This document shows, one piece after another, positions 50,256-60,133 of a stretch of 64,000 nucleotides of DNA. The stretch covers positions 62,001-126,000 of the forward strand of contig VJOU01000003.1 in NCBI GenBank assembly GCA_007050995.1, in the 5' to 3' direction. This stretch comes from Glycocaulis profundi (GTDB lineage Bacteria; Pseudomonadota; Alphaproteobacteria; Caulobacterales; Maricaulaceae). Each line of letters begins with the position of its first letter. Position 1 is the stretch's first letter. The notes under the pieces were generated by a model, which was not told the DNA's origin, ran no database searches, and saw only the letters and a list, made by a program, of their open reading frames with translations. The position numbers were made by a program, and so were the translations under genes.

Positions 50256-51644
50256 ATGACGCAGGCCGTGGTGGTCGGAGCGGGACTGAAGGGCATCGCC
50301 GCGGCGCGCGCGCTGGCCCTTGAAGGCTGCCAGACCATCCTCGTCGACCCCGCCCCCCGGCTGGGCGGCGTGTACGCGACCATCCCCTGGGAGGGCTTCA
50401 GCCTAGACATCGGCCGCCACATCTTCCCCGGCGGCGTGCCCGCCACCGCCGTCCTGCAGGATCTCGCCGGCGCCCCCTTCCGCGAAGTCCGGCCCCGCGC
50501 CGCCTCGATCAGCTTCGGCTGCCGCACGCTTGACAGCGAACTGCCCGACTTCACCCACCTGGACGACGACGCCCGCGGCGCCCTGCTCGCCGACGTTCTC
50601 GACCATGCCGTCCGGGCCGGACCGGAAGCCGCCGCCCCGCCCTGCCCGCACCTGACCATGGCCGCCCAGCTCGAACACCGTTTCGGCGCCCGGGCCGCCG
50701 CCGCGCTGGCGCCGATGGCGGCGAAGATCCTTCAGGCAGATCCGGCGGAGATCAGCGGGCTGGGGCTGCTGCCCGCCCCCTTCACGCGCCTGCGGCTGGC
50801 CGACGACGAGACCACCGCCGCGCTCAAGCGGGTCCCCGCCTTCGACCGCGTGCTCCAGCAGATCAACCTCACCGGCTCGCCCTCGTCCGACCCCGCCCCC
50901 GCCCGCCATCTCTATCCCGCCTCGGGCGGCATGGGCGGCTTCGCCAGCGCCTGCGCCAAGCGGCTGGAGGAACTGGGCGTGGCGCTGGAGCTGGGCCGCA
51001 CGGTCCGCGCCCTGTCGCCAGGCGCCCGGGGCGGCCATCTGGTGCTGCTGGACGACGGACGCAGCCTGAGCCCCGACATCGTGGTCTGGACCTCCGGCGC
51101 GCCCGCGCTGGCCGGTCTGATGGGCCTCGACCCCGCGCCCATCGAGGCGGAGGCCCGGCCTGCGCCGATAGTGCTGTATTATTTCGACATTCCCGCCCAG
51201 GCCGCCACGGGCCTGAACTGGGTGTGGGACTTCGATCCCGATCACCTCGCCTTCCGCATCTCCGTGCCCAGCCTGATCGACCCCGCCAACGCGCCCGATG
51301 GCAGGCACTATGTCTGCGCGGAAGTTCCCGTGCCGCTGGACGGCCCGGTCTTCGCCGATCCCGCCGCCCATGCGCAGACCGTATGGGCCGAAGTCCACGC
51401 CGCAGGGATCGCCGCAGGACCGATGCCCGAGCGGTTCAGAACGATGAAGACCCCGGTGGCCTACCGCTCCTGCACCCCGGCATGGCGGGAGGCGCTCGTG
51501 CCGCTGCAAGAGCGCCTCGCCCGGCATGAAGGCCTTGAGATGACCGACGAGTTTCTGTTCGGCGCCGCGCCCAGCGTGCAGGAGGCCGCCCGTGCCGTCT
51601 CCACGGCTCTGGACGGCCCTTCCGCGGCCCGGCTCGCGGGCTGA
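50256..51644 (+). CDS. FAD-dependent amine oxidase/protoporphyrinogen oxidase-like protein
   Basis: 462 aa from the ATG at 50256, behind GAGCGAGG. The Rossmann FAD motif VVVGAGLKGIAAARALALEG is at the N-terminus, followed by PRLGGVYATIPWEGFSLDIGRHIFP, in the style of UDP-galactopyranose mutase/HemG-like flavoproteins. The C-terminal part has the FAD-closing FGAAPSVQEAARA. The substrate is unknown. No sugar or heme genes lie beside it to decide. Confidence 0.78.
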   Translation: MTQAVVVGAGLKGIAAARALALEGCQTILVDPAPRLGGVYATIPWEGFSLDIGRHIFPGGVPATAVLQDLAGAPFREVRPRAASISFGCRTLDSELPDFTHLDDDARGALLADVLDHAVRAGPEAAAPPCPHLTMAAQLEHRFGARAAAALAPMAAKILQADPAEISGLGLLPAPFTRLRLADDETTAALKRVPAFDRVLQQINLTGSPSSDPAPARHLYPASGGMGGFASACAKRLEELGVALELGRTVRALSPGARGGHLVLLDDGRSLSPDIVVWTSGAPALAGLMGLDPAPIEAEARPAPIVLYYFDIPAQAATGLNWVWDFDPDHLAFRISVPSLIDPANAPDGRHYVCAEVPVPLDGPVFADPAAHAQTVWAEVHAAGIAAGPMPERFRTMKTPVAYRSCTPAWREALVPLQERLARHEGLEMTDEFLFGAAPSVQEAARAVSTALDGPSAARLAG

Positions 51645-51778
51645 GCCGCCTGTATTCCTTGTAATGAATGGTTTTCGCTCTGGACCCCGGCGGCGTGCGG
51701 CGGGAAACTGGTCCCTTGGCTGATGCACGCCGCCTGAGCGCAGCCTTGCGCCTTGCGCGGCGGGATGAGGGGATGCAC

Positions 51779-54133
51779 ATGAACACGCTGAATGGCCGGG
51801 GCCTGCGCCCGGCGCTGCTGGGCGCTGCGGGCTTCGCCGCGCTGATGATCGCCGCCTGCGGGGAGCCGGCCGCCGAACCTGCCGCCGAGTCCCCCGCTGA
51901 GCCCCGGAATGAAGAGACCGCCGCCTCCATGGATGACCAGTCCGCCGCCACCGCCGCCGCGCCCCAGACCGATGCGGAGAACACGCTGATCGCCCGCGCG
52001 CTCGAGATCGAGCCCCCGGTGTCCGAACAGCGCCCCGTCGACATCGAGCAGGTGGGCCGCACTCGCACCGACGAATACCAGTGGCTCAAGGACGACCGCT
52101 GGCAGGAGGTCATGCGCGACACCTCCATCCTGGACGCGGATATCCGCGCCCATCTGGAAGCCGAAAACGCCTATTACGAAGCGGTGATGGCCCCTACCGA
52201 GGCGCTGCAGGAGACGCTTTATTCGGAGATGCGCGGCCGCATCAAGGAAGACGACTCCTCGGTTCCGTCCCGCGACGGCGAGTTCTTCTACTACATGCGC
52301 TATCGCGAGGGCGGCCAGTATCCGGTCTTCGCCCGTCGCCCCACAGGCGATGATGGCCTGATCTCGGGCGAAGAGCAGATCATTCTAGACGGCGACGCCG
52401 AGGCCGAGGGTTTGGAATACTACAATCTGCGCGCGGTCGAGCACTCGCCCGACCACCGCTATCTCGCTTATGCCGTCGACACCAACGGCTCGGAAATGTA
52501 CGAGGTCCGCGTCCGCGATCTCGACACCGGCGAGGACGTGGCCACCATCACCGAGGAGGGCTACGGCTCCATCGTGTGGGCCAACGACGCCTCCACCCTG
52601 TACTGGGTCTGGCGCGACGAGAACAGCCGCCCCCGCCGCCTCTACCGGCAGGCCTTCGACTCCGACGAGGCCGAGCTGGTCTATGAGGAGACCGATCCGG
52701 GCTTCTTCATGGGCGTGGGCAAGACTGACGGCGACACCTGGATCGTGCTGAGCACGTCGGCCCACACCACCAGCGAGATCCGCCTGTTCGACGCGAACGA
52801 CCCCGCCGCCGAGCCGATTCTGGTGGCCGAGCGCGAGACGGACGTGGAATACGACGTCACCGAAGCGGGCGGCCGCATCTTCATCCGCACCAATCTCGAC
52901 GGCGCGGTGGACTTCAAGCTGATGAGCGCCCCGCTGGACGACCCGCGCCGGGAGAACTGGGAGGAGTTCGCCCCTCACCGCCCCGGCACGCTGATGAACC
53001 GGGTGCTGGGCTTCGAGAACTGGCTGGTCCGGCTCGAAAGCACCAACGCCCTGCCACGCATCGTGATCCAGAACCTGGAGAGCGGCGAGGATCACGAGAT
53101 CGGCTTCGAGGAGGAGGCCTACTCACTGGGCGTCAGCGGCGGTTACGAATACGCCACCGACTCCCTGCGCTTCACCTATTCCAGCCCCTCCACGCCCAGC
53201 CAGACCTGGCAGTACGACATGACCAGCCGCGAGCGGGAGCTCCTGAAGGAACAGGAAATCCCCTCCGGCCATGACGCCGAGAACTATGTGGTCGAGCGGA
53301 TCAGCGTCGCCGCCCGCGACGGCGCCCAGGTGCCGGTGACCATCCTGCGCCACCGCGACACCCCGGTGGACGGCTCCGCCCCGCTCCTGCTCTACGGCTA
53401 CGGCTCGTACGGCATCTCGATGCCCGCCAGCTTCTCCACCTCGCGCCTGTCGCTGGTGGACCGGGGCATGATCTATGCCATCGCCCATATCCGCGGCGGC
53501 ATGGACAAGGGCTATCAGTGGTATCTGGACGGCAAGCTCGACCAGAAGACCAACACCTTCAACGACTTCGTCGACGCCGGCCGCGCGCTTGTCGATCAGG
53601 GCTACACATCCGAAGGGCGCATCGTGTCCCACGGCGGCTCGGCGGGCGGCCTGCTGGTCGGGGCGGCCATGAACCAGGACCCGGCTCTGTTCGCAGGCGT
53701 GATCGGGGACGTGCCCTTCGTGGACGTGCTCAACACCATGAGCGACGAGAGCCTGCCCCTGACCCCGCCCGAATGGCCTGAATGGGGCAACCCGCTGACC
53801 GACGAGGCGGCCTACGACTATATCCTGTCCTACAGCCCCTACGACCAGATCAGCGAACAGGACTATCCCCACCTGCTCGCCACGGGCGGCCTGACCGACC
53901 CGCGGGTGACCTACTGGGAGCCGGCCAAATGGGTGGCGCGCCTGCGCGACCATCGCACGGACGACGGTCTGACCCTGCTTCGCACCAATATGGGCGCGGG
54001 TCATGGCGGCGCCTCAGGACGCTTCGACTCCCTGCGCGAGCTGGCCCAGAACTACGCCTTCGCCCTCATGGCGGTGGGCCTGGCCGACGCGGAGGCGGAC
54101 GCCTCCGAACCGGCGGACACCCCCGCGCCGTAA
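51779..54133 (+). CDS. S9A prolyl oligopeptidase (oligopeptidase B-like) lipoprotein
   Basis: 784 aa from the ATG at 51779 (GAGGGG six bases upstream). The signal peptide ends in a lipobox (MIAAC), then a Glu/Ala/Pro-rich linker, an N-terminal beta-propeller (about 90-490) and a C-terminal alpha/beta hydrolase. The nucleophile is in GGSAGGLLVGAAM (about residue 620), with the Asp and His in the DPRVTYWEP and GAGHGGASGRF regions. It cleaves peptides after basic residues or proline. As a lipoprotein it should act in the periplasm or at the surface, unlike cytoplasmic PtrB. Confidence 0.93.
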   Translation: MNTLNGRGLRPALLGAAGFAALMIAACGEPAAEPAAESPAEPRNEETAASMDDQSAATAAAPQTDAENTLIARALEIEPPVSEQRPVDIEQVGRTRTDEYQWLKDDRWQEVMRDTSILDADIRAHLEAENAYYEAVMAPTEALQETLYSEMRGRIKEDDSSVPSRDGEFFYYMRYREGGQYPVFARRPTGDDGLISGEEQIILDGDAEAEGLEYYNLRAVEHSPDHRYLAYAVDTNGSEMYEVRVRDLDTGEDVATITEEGYGSIVWANDASTLYWVWRDENSRPRRLYRQAFDSDEAELVYEETDPGFFMGVGKTDGDTWIVLSTSAHTTSEIRLFDANDPAAEPILVAERETDVEYDVTEAGGRIFIRTNLDGAVDFKLMSAPLDDPRRENWEEFAPHRPGTLMNRVLGFENWLVRLESTNALPRIVIQNLESGEDHEIGFEEEAYSLGVSGGYEYATDSLRFTYSSPSTPSQTWQYDMTSRERELLKEQEIPSGHDAENYVVERISVAARDGAQVPVTILRHRDTPVDGSAPLLLYGYGSYGISMPASFSTSRLSLVDRGMIYAIAHIRGGMDKGYQWYLDGKLDQKTNTFNDFVDAGRALVDQGYTSEGRIVSHGGSAGGLLVGAAMNQDPALFAGVIGDVPFVDVLNTMSDESLPLTPPEWPEWGNPLTDEAAYDYILSYSPYDQISEQDYPHLLATGGLTDPRVTYWEPAKWVARLRDHRTDDGLTLLRTNMGAGHGGASGRFDSLRELAQNYAFALMAVGLADAEADASEPADTPAP

Positions 54134-54158
54134 GCGGCGTACATCGTGAAACGGCCTG

Positions 54159-54186
54159 CCGGCGGCGCTCACACGAGCGCCGCCGG
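54159..54186. terminator. Strong hairpin between convergent genes
   Basis: A perfect 12-bp stem (CCGGCGGCGCTC, loop ACAC) lies between the oligopeptidase stop (54133) and the TonB-like stop (54201). There is no U-run, so it may end transcription only partly. Confidence 0.55.
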
Positions 54187-54200
54187 TTCGCGTTCAGGCG

Positions 54201-54809
54201 TCAGTCCAGCGTGAAGACAATCTCCGTGGTCACCCCTGACGCCGCCACGCTGTGCGGGGCGAGCGCGGGGTCGGCCTCATGCCGCCAGCGGGCCACCGCC
54301 GCGGTGGCCGCCCGCGCGAAGCCCGCGCTGTCGCAGGCCAGCGCCTGGATGTTCGCGGTCGCGCCCGATCCCAGCACGTCGTACCGGACCGTGCAGCGCC
54401 CCTCGATGCCCATGGAAAGCTGCCGCGGCGGATAGGTCGGGGCGGCGCGGAACACGACGGCGCCGCTCTGAGGCGTGATGGATGGACGCATGTCCCCCAG
54501 AAGCGTCACGGGGCCCAGCCGCACCGGTCCCGTCTCGATCCGGCCCGGCCCCTCCACCGGACCGGCACGGTCGATCTCAAGCCTGACGGTTGGCGGAGGC
54601 TCCACCGCCTCAGGCAGCACCGGGTCCCGCGGGCCTCTGACCGGATCGATGTCCTCGACCGGCTTGGCCAAGAATATCTCGATGACCTCACGCGGTTCGG
54701 GAAGGACGGGCGCATCCGTCCGCGCCAGCACCGTCATCAGCAGGAAGAGCAGAATCGTCAGCCCCGCCGCAGCGGGGCTCCACATTGAAAAGCGCGCGAG
54801 ATCGTTCAT
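54201..54809 (-). CDS. TonB-like energy transducer (paralogue)
   Basis: 202 aa from the ATG at 54809. A membrane helix (about 15-30) is followed by a Pro-rich stretch (LPEPREVIEIF, PVEPP-type) and a C-terminal TonB-like domain: YPPRQLSMGIEGRCTVRYDVLGSG and ARWRHEAD. It is a second TonB beside the one in the large operon. It is separated from that operon by 209 bases and a bidirectional terminator, so it is expressed on its own. The outer-membrane receptor it serves is unknown. Confidence 0.82.
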   Translation of the reverse strand: MNDLARFSMWSPAAAGLTILLFLLMTVLARTDAPVLPEPREVIEIFLAKPVEDIDPVRGPRDPVLPEAVEPPPTVRLEIDRAGPVEGPGRIETGPVRLGPVTLLGDMRPSITPQSGAVVFRAAPTYPPRQLSMGIEGRCTVRYDVLGSGATANIQALACDSAGFARAATAAVARWRHEADPALAPHSVAASGVTTEIVFTLD

Positions 54810-54967
54810 GGCCGGACCTTCCTTCACGGAAAGAAGCCGCCCCCGCGGCCCGCCGCAAAGGCTGCCTCAGGTTGAACATGAACACAGCGTAATGTTTTGA
54901 TCAGGGCGAAAATGGGGCGATCCGTCCAACGGCGTTGAAAATCCCGCTCGCTCCCGCCCCAGACGAG

Positions 54968-54994
54968 AAAACCCCGGCACAGGGCCGGGGTTTT
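54968..54994. terminator. Bidirectional terminator after the TonB operon
   Basis: AAAACCCCGGC, loop ACAG, then GGCCGGGGTTTT: the stem is symmetric, with A/T runs on both sides. It lies 24 bases after the stop of the TPR gene on the minus strand. Confidence 0.8.
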
Positions 54995-55018
54995 CAGTCG
55001 CGCCGTCAAAGCGGCGTG

Positions 55019-56596
55019 TCAGGTGTCGGCATCCGCCGGCTCGTCCTCGGGATCGAGACCCGCCTCCTCGGCCTCGCCGCGGGCGAGCTGCTGGAGACGC
55101 GCCTGGGCCTGCTCGTCGGTCCAGCCGACCTCGCGATACTGCTGGCCATACTGGTTGAAGTAACCGCGGCAGCGCTCAGGGATCGAGATCCGCACCCGGC
55201 CCTGATCGTCCGCTTCACCCACGATGGTCGCGATGCGCCGCTCGCCTTCCGCGGTCAGGCGGCATTCGTCGATCAGCACCTGCTCGCGCTGACGGACCCG
55301 GCGGGCCTCGCCTTCGATCTGGCCTTCCACGAACTGGATCCAGCCATTGGCCTGAGTGCGCGACTGCGGAATCCGTGCGCCCTCGCGGAACGCCTGCAGC
55401 GCGCCGTCCAGATTGCCTTCGTTGAACCGCACCGTGCCCAGCAGGACCCAGGCTTCGCCAGGCTGGTTCAGACCGCCGCGGCTCAGCGCCTGCTCGAACG
55501 CGCGCTCGGCGTTCTCGAAGTCGTTGAGCTGGTAGTAGGCCTCGGCGAGCTGGAGCGAAGTCGTGCCATCGCCGGCCTGCTGCGCGATCTGGCGCAGAAC
55601 CGGGATGGCCCGCTCGAACTCGGCGGCCTGCCGCCACATGTTCGACAGCGTCCGCAGATTCTCCATGTTCCGCGCGATGCGGCCCGCATTCATTTCACGC
55701 TCGAGAATGGTGGCGCCGCGATAAGGATTTTCGAAATAGCTGTAGTACTGGACCAGACGAACGAGCTCGGATTCTTCACGGAACATGCCGTTCAGATACA
55801 TGAGCTTGTTGGCTTCGAAGGCCAACTGATCCTGCTCAGTCCTCGCCAGCAAGCTTGCAAGGTTCTGCCAGCCGGGGCGGCCGCCCGGAAAGGCGTTGAC
55901 CTGCTCGCGCGTGACACGAAGCTGGTCGCTGGGCCGGTCGAGCTCGTTGTAATAGACCAGCATCAGCTGGTAGTCGCTCTCCGCCTTGTTTTCCGCGCGT
56001 TCGTACCAGCGCTCAGCCCACTGCAAGCCATCGCTCCAGCGCTCGGCCACGGCATAGCCTTGAGCCAGAAGCCGCGCCAGATTGGTGTTGATTTCCGCGC
56101 CTTCACTGATCGCCGTCTCAAGTTCACGGAGCCCTTCGTCGATGCGATCGGTCGCGATGAGAAGCTGGCCGATATTGACCCGGAGCGCCGTGCGCTCCTC
56201 CCGCTCCATCACGTTGGGTCCAGCATCAAGAGCCGCACGGAAAGCGTTGATCGCTTCAGGCATGTTGTCGAGCTCGAAGAAGATCGAGCCTCGCACACGC
56301 TGGATCATCGAACGCTCGTAAGGGGTGGGATCCATCCCCAGCGCCCGGTTGAGGGTTTCCATCGCCTGCTGGAACTGTTCGTTGTCATTCTGCTCCAGCG
56401 CACGCTGGAAGACCTCGCCGACCCGGGCGGAGAAGGTGCGGTTCTCCTGCTGCTCCTCGCTGTCTTGATTCCGGTTCTGCCCCGAACGCTGGGCTTCGGC
56501 GGCGGGAAGCGCGGTGAAGGCGAGCGCGGCCACCAGGGCGAATGCGCTGGCGCCGCGAGCGAGAGGGCCGAAGCCGACTTGGAAGGGGCGGATCAT
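55019..56596 (-). CDS. TPR protein of the TonB2-type operon
   Basis: 525 aa with a signal peptide (ending AAEAQ) and TPR-like helical repeats along about 60-430 (for example AINAFRAALDAGPNVMEREERTALRVN and FENAERAFEQALSRGGLNQPGEAW). The acidic C-terminal tail ends PADADT. It should be periplasmic. TPR proteins end this kind of exb/ton operon in many bacteria; the role is probably to organise the complex, but this is not established. It begins 53 bases after the tonB stop. Confidence 0.85.
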   Translation of the reverse strand: MIRPFQVGFGPLARGASAFALVAALAFTALPAAEAQRSGQNRNQDSEEQQENRTFSARVGEVFQRALEQNDNEQFQQAMETLNRALGMDPTPYERSMIQRVRGSIFFELDNMPEAINAFRAALDAGPNVMEREERTALRVNIGQLLIATDRIDEGLRELETAISEGAEINTNLARLLAQGYAVAERWSDGLQWAERWYERAENKAESDYQLMLVYYNELDRPSDQLRVTREQVNAFPGGRPGWQNLASLLARTEQDQLAFEANKLMYLNGMFREESELVRLVQYYSYFENPYRGATILEREMNAGRIARNMENLRTLSNMWRQAAEFERAIPVLRQIAQQAGDGTTSLQLAEAYYQLNDFENAERAFEQALSRGGLNQPGEAWVLLGTVRFNEGNLDGALQAFREGARIPQSRTQANGWIQFVEGQIEGEARRVRQREQVLIDECRLTAEGERRIATIVGEADDQGRVRISIPERCRGYFNQYGQQYREVGWTDEQAQARLQQLARGEAEEAGLDPEDEPADADT

Positions 56597-56648
56597 GTCA
56601 ATGCTCCTGAGATCGCCGGGCGGGCGGACCCGCCCGGCTGCTCATAGG

Positions 56649-57266
56649 TTAGTTGTCGAGCTGGAAGTTGAATGAGCTCACGACGCCACGACGCCATTGA
56701 GCCACGCCATCCTCGACTCGCGGCTCGTAACGCCAGCGTTCGACCGCACGGATTGTGTCGCGCTCGAAGATGGAGTTGGAGCACCGAGTGATCCGGATGT
56801 TGGTCGGGTTACCCTCAGGCGTCACGTCGAAGGTGAACTCGCACTCGCCCTCAAGCCCCCGCTCGGCGGCCCGCATCGGATATTGCGGCGGAATCCGCAC
56901 CAGCGGCTGAGCGTCACGGTCGGAGACATCGAAGCTGACGTCTGCGCCCGAAAGCTGGGGCCGTTCGAACTCCGGGAGTCCGCCCACGACCGTCGACAGG
57001 CTCTCGGTCGGCTGGTCCGCCGCGGCCCGCTCGATCTGGGGCGGGGGAGGCGGAGGTTCAACCTGTTCGATTTCGTCCACGGTCACTTCGCGGATACGCG
57101 CCTGGACGTCTTCGACCTGCTCGTTGATGACGATCCGCAGATCTTCGCGCTCGTCAAAATTGAGTTCGGAGTCGTCGAAGATCAGAATCTGCATCAGCGT
57201 GAACAGCAGGAACGTGATCACCGCCGCGATCGGGATGCCGATGAGTAGCCTGATGAGACTGGCCAT
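56649..57266 (-). CDS. TonB-family protein (TonB2 type)
   Basis: 205 aa. One N-terminal membrane helix (SLIRLLIGIPIAAVITFLLF) is followed by an acidic linker (DSELNFDEREDLRIVINEQ), a Pro-rich run and the TonB domain: PPQYPMRAAERGLEGECEFTFDVTPEGNP, then ERDTIRAVERWRYEP. The short linker is typical of TonB2-type proteins that work with a DUF3450/TtpC partner. It lies 19 bases after the second ExbD gene. Confidence 0.93.
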   Translation of the reverse strand: MASLIRLLIGIPIAAVITFLLFTLMQILIFDDSELNFDEREDLRIVINEQVEDVQARIREVTVDEIEQVEPPPPPPQIERAAADQPTESLSTVVGGLPEFERPQLSGADVSFDVSDRDAQPLVRIPPQYPMRAAERGLEGECEFTFDVTPEGNPTNIRITRCSNSIFERDTIRAVERWRYEPRVEDGVAQWRRGVVSSFNFQLDN

Positions 57267-57285
57267 CGTCTTAGCCTCCTTCTAA

Positions 57286-57687
57286 TCAGCGCTCGGTGGA
57301 GATGGTCACGTCAATGTCCATCTGCATGAGCAAATCCTGAACGTCGAGCACGGTTCCAATCGGAGCGCCCTGATCGCCTTGGATCATCGCCTCCGCACGC
57401 GGATTCTGCTGGCGGAGCTGTTCGATCACGTTCCGGACCTGGTTCATCTGGTAGACCTGACGGTCGATCCAGATTTCATCATTCGCGGTCACCGCGACCA
57501 GGATTGTCGGCCGTTCCCGCTGGTCGAGTTCAGCGTCGGGACGCTGAACATCGACACCGGGCTCCTTCACGAACACGGCTGTCACGATGAAGAAGATCAG
57601 GAGGATGAACACGACGTCCAGCATGGGCGTCATGTTCAGCTCGGTATCTTCATCATCCGGGGCCGCGCGGCTTTGTCGGCGCGCCAT
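57286..57687 (-). CDS. ExbD/TolR-family protein (second copy)
   Basis: 133 aa, with one membrane helix in LNMTPMLDVVFILLIFFIVTAVFV, where the conserved Asp in MLDVV is needed for proton use. The periplasmic part (about 60-133) ends in DVQDLLMQMDIDVTISTER. It partners the first ExbD and the two ExbB proteins in the same operon. It is 21 bases after the first exbD. Confidence 0.95.
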   Translation of the reverse strand: MARRQSRAAPDDEDTELNMTPMLDVVFILLIFFIVTAVFVKEPGVDVQRPDAELDQRERPTILVAVTANDEIWIDRQVYQMNQVRNVIEQLRQQNPRAEAMIQGDQGAPIGTVLDVQDLLMQMDIDVTISTER

Positions 57688-57708
57688 GTGAATCTCCTTG
57701 CCTCGGGC

Positions 57709-58119
57709 CTAGTCCGAACCCGATCGATTGATTGAGACCGGAATGCTGTTCTGGTTCATCTCGTCCCACAGCTGAACGATGATCCCGTGACGGGCCTGAT
57801 CGTCCGGCTGCAGCAGAACCGCGGAGTTCGGCTGTTCGGCGCGGATGCGCGAAACGGCCGCCAGGACCCGGTCCGGAGTGGTGGATTCCTGATTGACGAA
57901 AACGTTCGAGTTGTCGTCGATCTGAACGAGGATCACCACGTTGTCCGTTTCGGGCGGCTCATCCGGCGTGGGCGGGGGTCGCATGTCGATCCCCTGCTCC
58001 TGCAGGAAGGTCGCGGTGACGATGAAGAAGATCAGCAGGATGAAAACGATGTCCAGCATCGGGGTCATGTTGACCTCGCCCTGGTCGTTCGGCTGCTTTT
58101 TGCGCCTTCTCATGGACAT
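57709..58119 (-). CDS. ExbD/TolR-family protein (first copy)
   Basis: 136 aa, with the same layout as its neighbour: VNMTPMLDIVFILLIFFIVTATFL holds the membrane helix and the proton-related Asp. A longer periplasmic part contains a Pro/Glu-rich stretch (DMRPPPTPDEPPE). The gene lies 3 bases after exbB. The two ExbD copies differ enough to be non-redundant, probably forming a heterodimer in the motor. Confidence 0.95.
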   Translation of the reverse strand: MSMRRRKKQPNDQGEVNMTPMLDIVFILLIFFIVTATFLQEQGIDMRPPPTPDEPPETDNVVILVQIDDNSNVFVNQESTTPDRVLAAVSRIRAEQPNSAVLLQPDDQARHGIIVQLWDEMNQNSIPVSINRSGSD

Positions 58120-58122
58120 GGA

Positions 58123-58641
58123 TCAATCCACCTCGAGTTCATCGGCCAGAACGTGCACGCGCTGTTTCGCCATGCGCTCGATCTGGTTGGAGAAGATCAG
58201 CCCCGAGAGCGCGGAGACCATGCCCGCCATGGTGGGAATGGTCGCCCGCGACACGCCGTCCGACATCGCCCGGGCATCGGACGATCCGGTCAGAGCCATC
58301 ACGTCGAACACCCCGATCATGCCGGTCACCGTCCCCAGCAGACCCATCAGCGGAGCGAGCGCGACCAGGGTCTTGATCAGCTCCACGTTCTGGTCGGCCT
58401 TCAGCTTCACCTCGGAGATGAGCTGATCCCGGACGGCGTGGGCGTACCAGGAATGGTGGTCCTTGCGGTCCCCCCATTCCCGGATGGCGCGGTTGGCCAC
58501 ACCCTTGTGAGCGAAAGCGAAGTACGCCAGCCGCTCCAGGATGAACGCCCACATCACGAAGGTCAGCAGCATGATCCAGGTCAGGATCGGGCCACCTCTC
58601 TCGAGGAACTCCTGCAGGCTCTGAAATGCGTCGCCTAGCAT
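58123..58641 (-). CDS. MotA/TolQ/ExbB-family proton channel (second, short copy)
   Basis: 172 aa, three membrane helices (about 17-38, 85-110 and 125-150). The ExbB signature VALAPLMGLLGTVTGMIGVFDVMA is near 91-114, followed by the third helix with TIPTMAGMVSALSGLIF. It is a minimal ExbB. It follows the long ExbB gene by 15 bases, and together with the ExbD pair it would form the stator-like motor that drives TonB. Confidence 0.95.
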   Translation of the reverse strand: MLGDAFQSLQEFLERGGPILTWIMLLTFVMWAFILERLAYFAFAHKGVANRAIREWGDRKDHHSWYAHAVRDQLISEVKLKADQNVELIKTLVALAPLMGLLGTVTGMIGVFDVMALTGSSDARAMSDGVSRATIPTMAGMVSALSGLIFSNQIERMAKQRVHVLADELEVD

Positions 58642-58656
58642 AGGAAGCTTCCTTTC

Positions 58657-60108
58657 TTAGACGCCGCGCTCTTCAGCGTGACGCGCCACGATGCCGGCCG
58701 CCTGCTCTTCCAGGGTCTGCTGCGCGCCGCGCGCGAAGCTGGCCGCGAAGGAGTGGATGAACAGGAGCGGGATGGCGGCGATCAGGCCCATCACGGTGGT
58801 CACCAGGGCCTCGGAGATGCCGCCCGCCATGATCTGCGGGTCGCCGGTGCCGAACAGGGTGATCTGGGTGAAGGTCCGGATCATGCCCGTCACGGTGCCC
58901 AGCAGGCCCAGCAGAGGCGCGATGGCCGCCGAGAGCTTCAGGAAGCTGAGGCCGAACTCGAGTTTCGGAGTCTCCCGCAGGATCGCCTCGTCGAGCTTGA
59001 GCTCGATGGTCTCGACCGGACGGTCGCGCACTTCCTCGTAGGTGAGCATGATGCGGCCGAGCGGGTTGGACTTCGACGCGGTCGACTTGCGCTTCTGGCC
59101 GTTGATGGCCGCGCTGGTCATCAGCAGCATGATCAGGCGGATGATCCCGAACAGCGCCGCGAAAATCAGCAGGCCGAGGATGATCTTGGCGACGATGCCG
59201 CCCTGTTCGAAGCGCTCATACAGGTTCGGAACGCTGCGATAAATGCCCAGCAGGGTGCCGCGCGAGGGATCGATCGGACCGGCGACGATTTCGCCCGGCT
59301 CCGCACGGGCCAGACGGCCGGCGGCATCGGTCAGACGCGCCGGAGGCTGGCGATCGAGAACGGCCAGACGGAAGCCCGCCAGACGGTTCTCAGGCGAAGA
59401 GGAATAGGACACGAACTGGTTGCCGCCATGAGTGGTGAAGGCGGAGAACGGACCGACCCGGGTGACCGGAACAGGCTGACCTTCGTTCAGGCCCAGAACG
59501 CGGGTGTTGAACGTCACCACTTCGCGCTGACCCTGCATCTCGTCCAGCATGGCCTGCCAGATCTGGTCAAGACCCTGGCGCTCGGGGAGCGTGCGGCTCT
59601 CAGCCAGCTGACGCAGCGGCTCGTGACGTCCCGGACGCTGGGCCGAGACCAGAGAGGCCTCGATCAGCGACGCGAATTCGCCAGCTTTCTGACGGGCGAG
59701 GCCGAACACTTCGCCGAACGCGCCCTGCTCCTGGCGGAGCTGGTTGTCGAGCTGCTGGATGCGGGCGTTGTTCTGTTCGAACCGCTCTTGGTTCTGAGCC
59801 GCGGCCGCTTCCAGCTGATTGAGCTGAGCGCGGGCCTGGGAAACCAGGTTGTTCTGCTGCTGCTCGTTCGCACGGAACTCCTGCAGCCGACGCTGATTGT
59901 CAGCCTGGGCGTCCCGGGCGTCGGAACGCACGCGATCGAGAAGCTGGGAAATCGAATTGACAGGCGAGATCGCCGGAGCGGCCTGCGTCTGCTGGGCCGG
60001 GGCCTGCTCTTCAGCGGCGCCGTTCTCCTCGTCCTCCTGGGCCCACGCCCCGGCGGTGAGTGACGCGCCGAGCGAGACGGCCGCGACAATCTTCATGAAC
60101 TTTTTCAT
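58657..60108 (-). CDS. TtpC-like ExbB with periplasmic coiled coil
   Basis: 483 aa. A signal peptide (AVSLGASLTAGAWA) is followed by a long coiled coil (about 60-150: EFRANEQQQNNLVSQARAQLNQLEAAAAQN) and a periplasmic domain. Three membrane helices follow in the C-terminal half with the ExbB signature PLLGLLGTVTGMIRTFTQI (about 409-427). This is the TtpC type known from the Vibrio TonB2 system. It is expected to pass force to TonB with the DUF3450 protein encoded just upstream. Confidence 0.93.
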   Translation of the reverse strand: MKKFMKIVAAVSLGASLTAGAWAQEDEENGAAEEQAPAQQTQAAPAISPVNSISQLLDRVRSDARDAQADNQRRLQEFRANEQQQNNLVSQARAQLNQLEAAAAQNQERFEQNNARIQQLDNQLRQEQGAFGEVFGLARQKAGEFASLIEASLVSAQRPGRHEPLRQLAESRTLPERQGLDQIWQAMLDEMQGQREVVTFNTRVLGLNEGQPVPVTRVGPFSAFTTHGGNQFVSYSSSPENRLAGFRLAVLDRQPPARLTDAAGRLARAEPGEIVAGPIDPSRGTLLGIYRSVPNLYERFEQGGIVAKIILGLLIFAALFGIIRLIMLLMTSAAINGQKRKSTASKSNPLGRIMLTYEEVRDRPVETIELKLDEAILRETPKLEFGLSFLKLSAAIAPLLGLLGTVTGMIRTFTQITLFGTGDPQIMAGGISEALVTTVMGLIAAIPLLFIHSFAASFARGAQQTLEEQAAGIVARHAEERGV

Positions 60109-60133
60109 CGCTATATTTCTCCGTCTCTGAGCG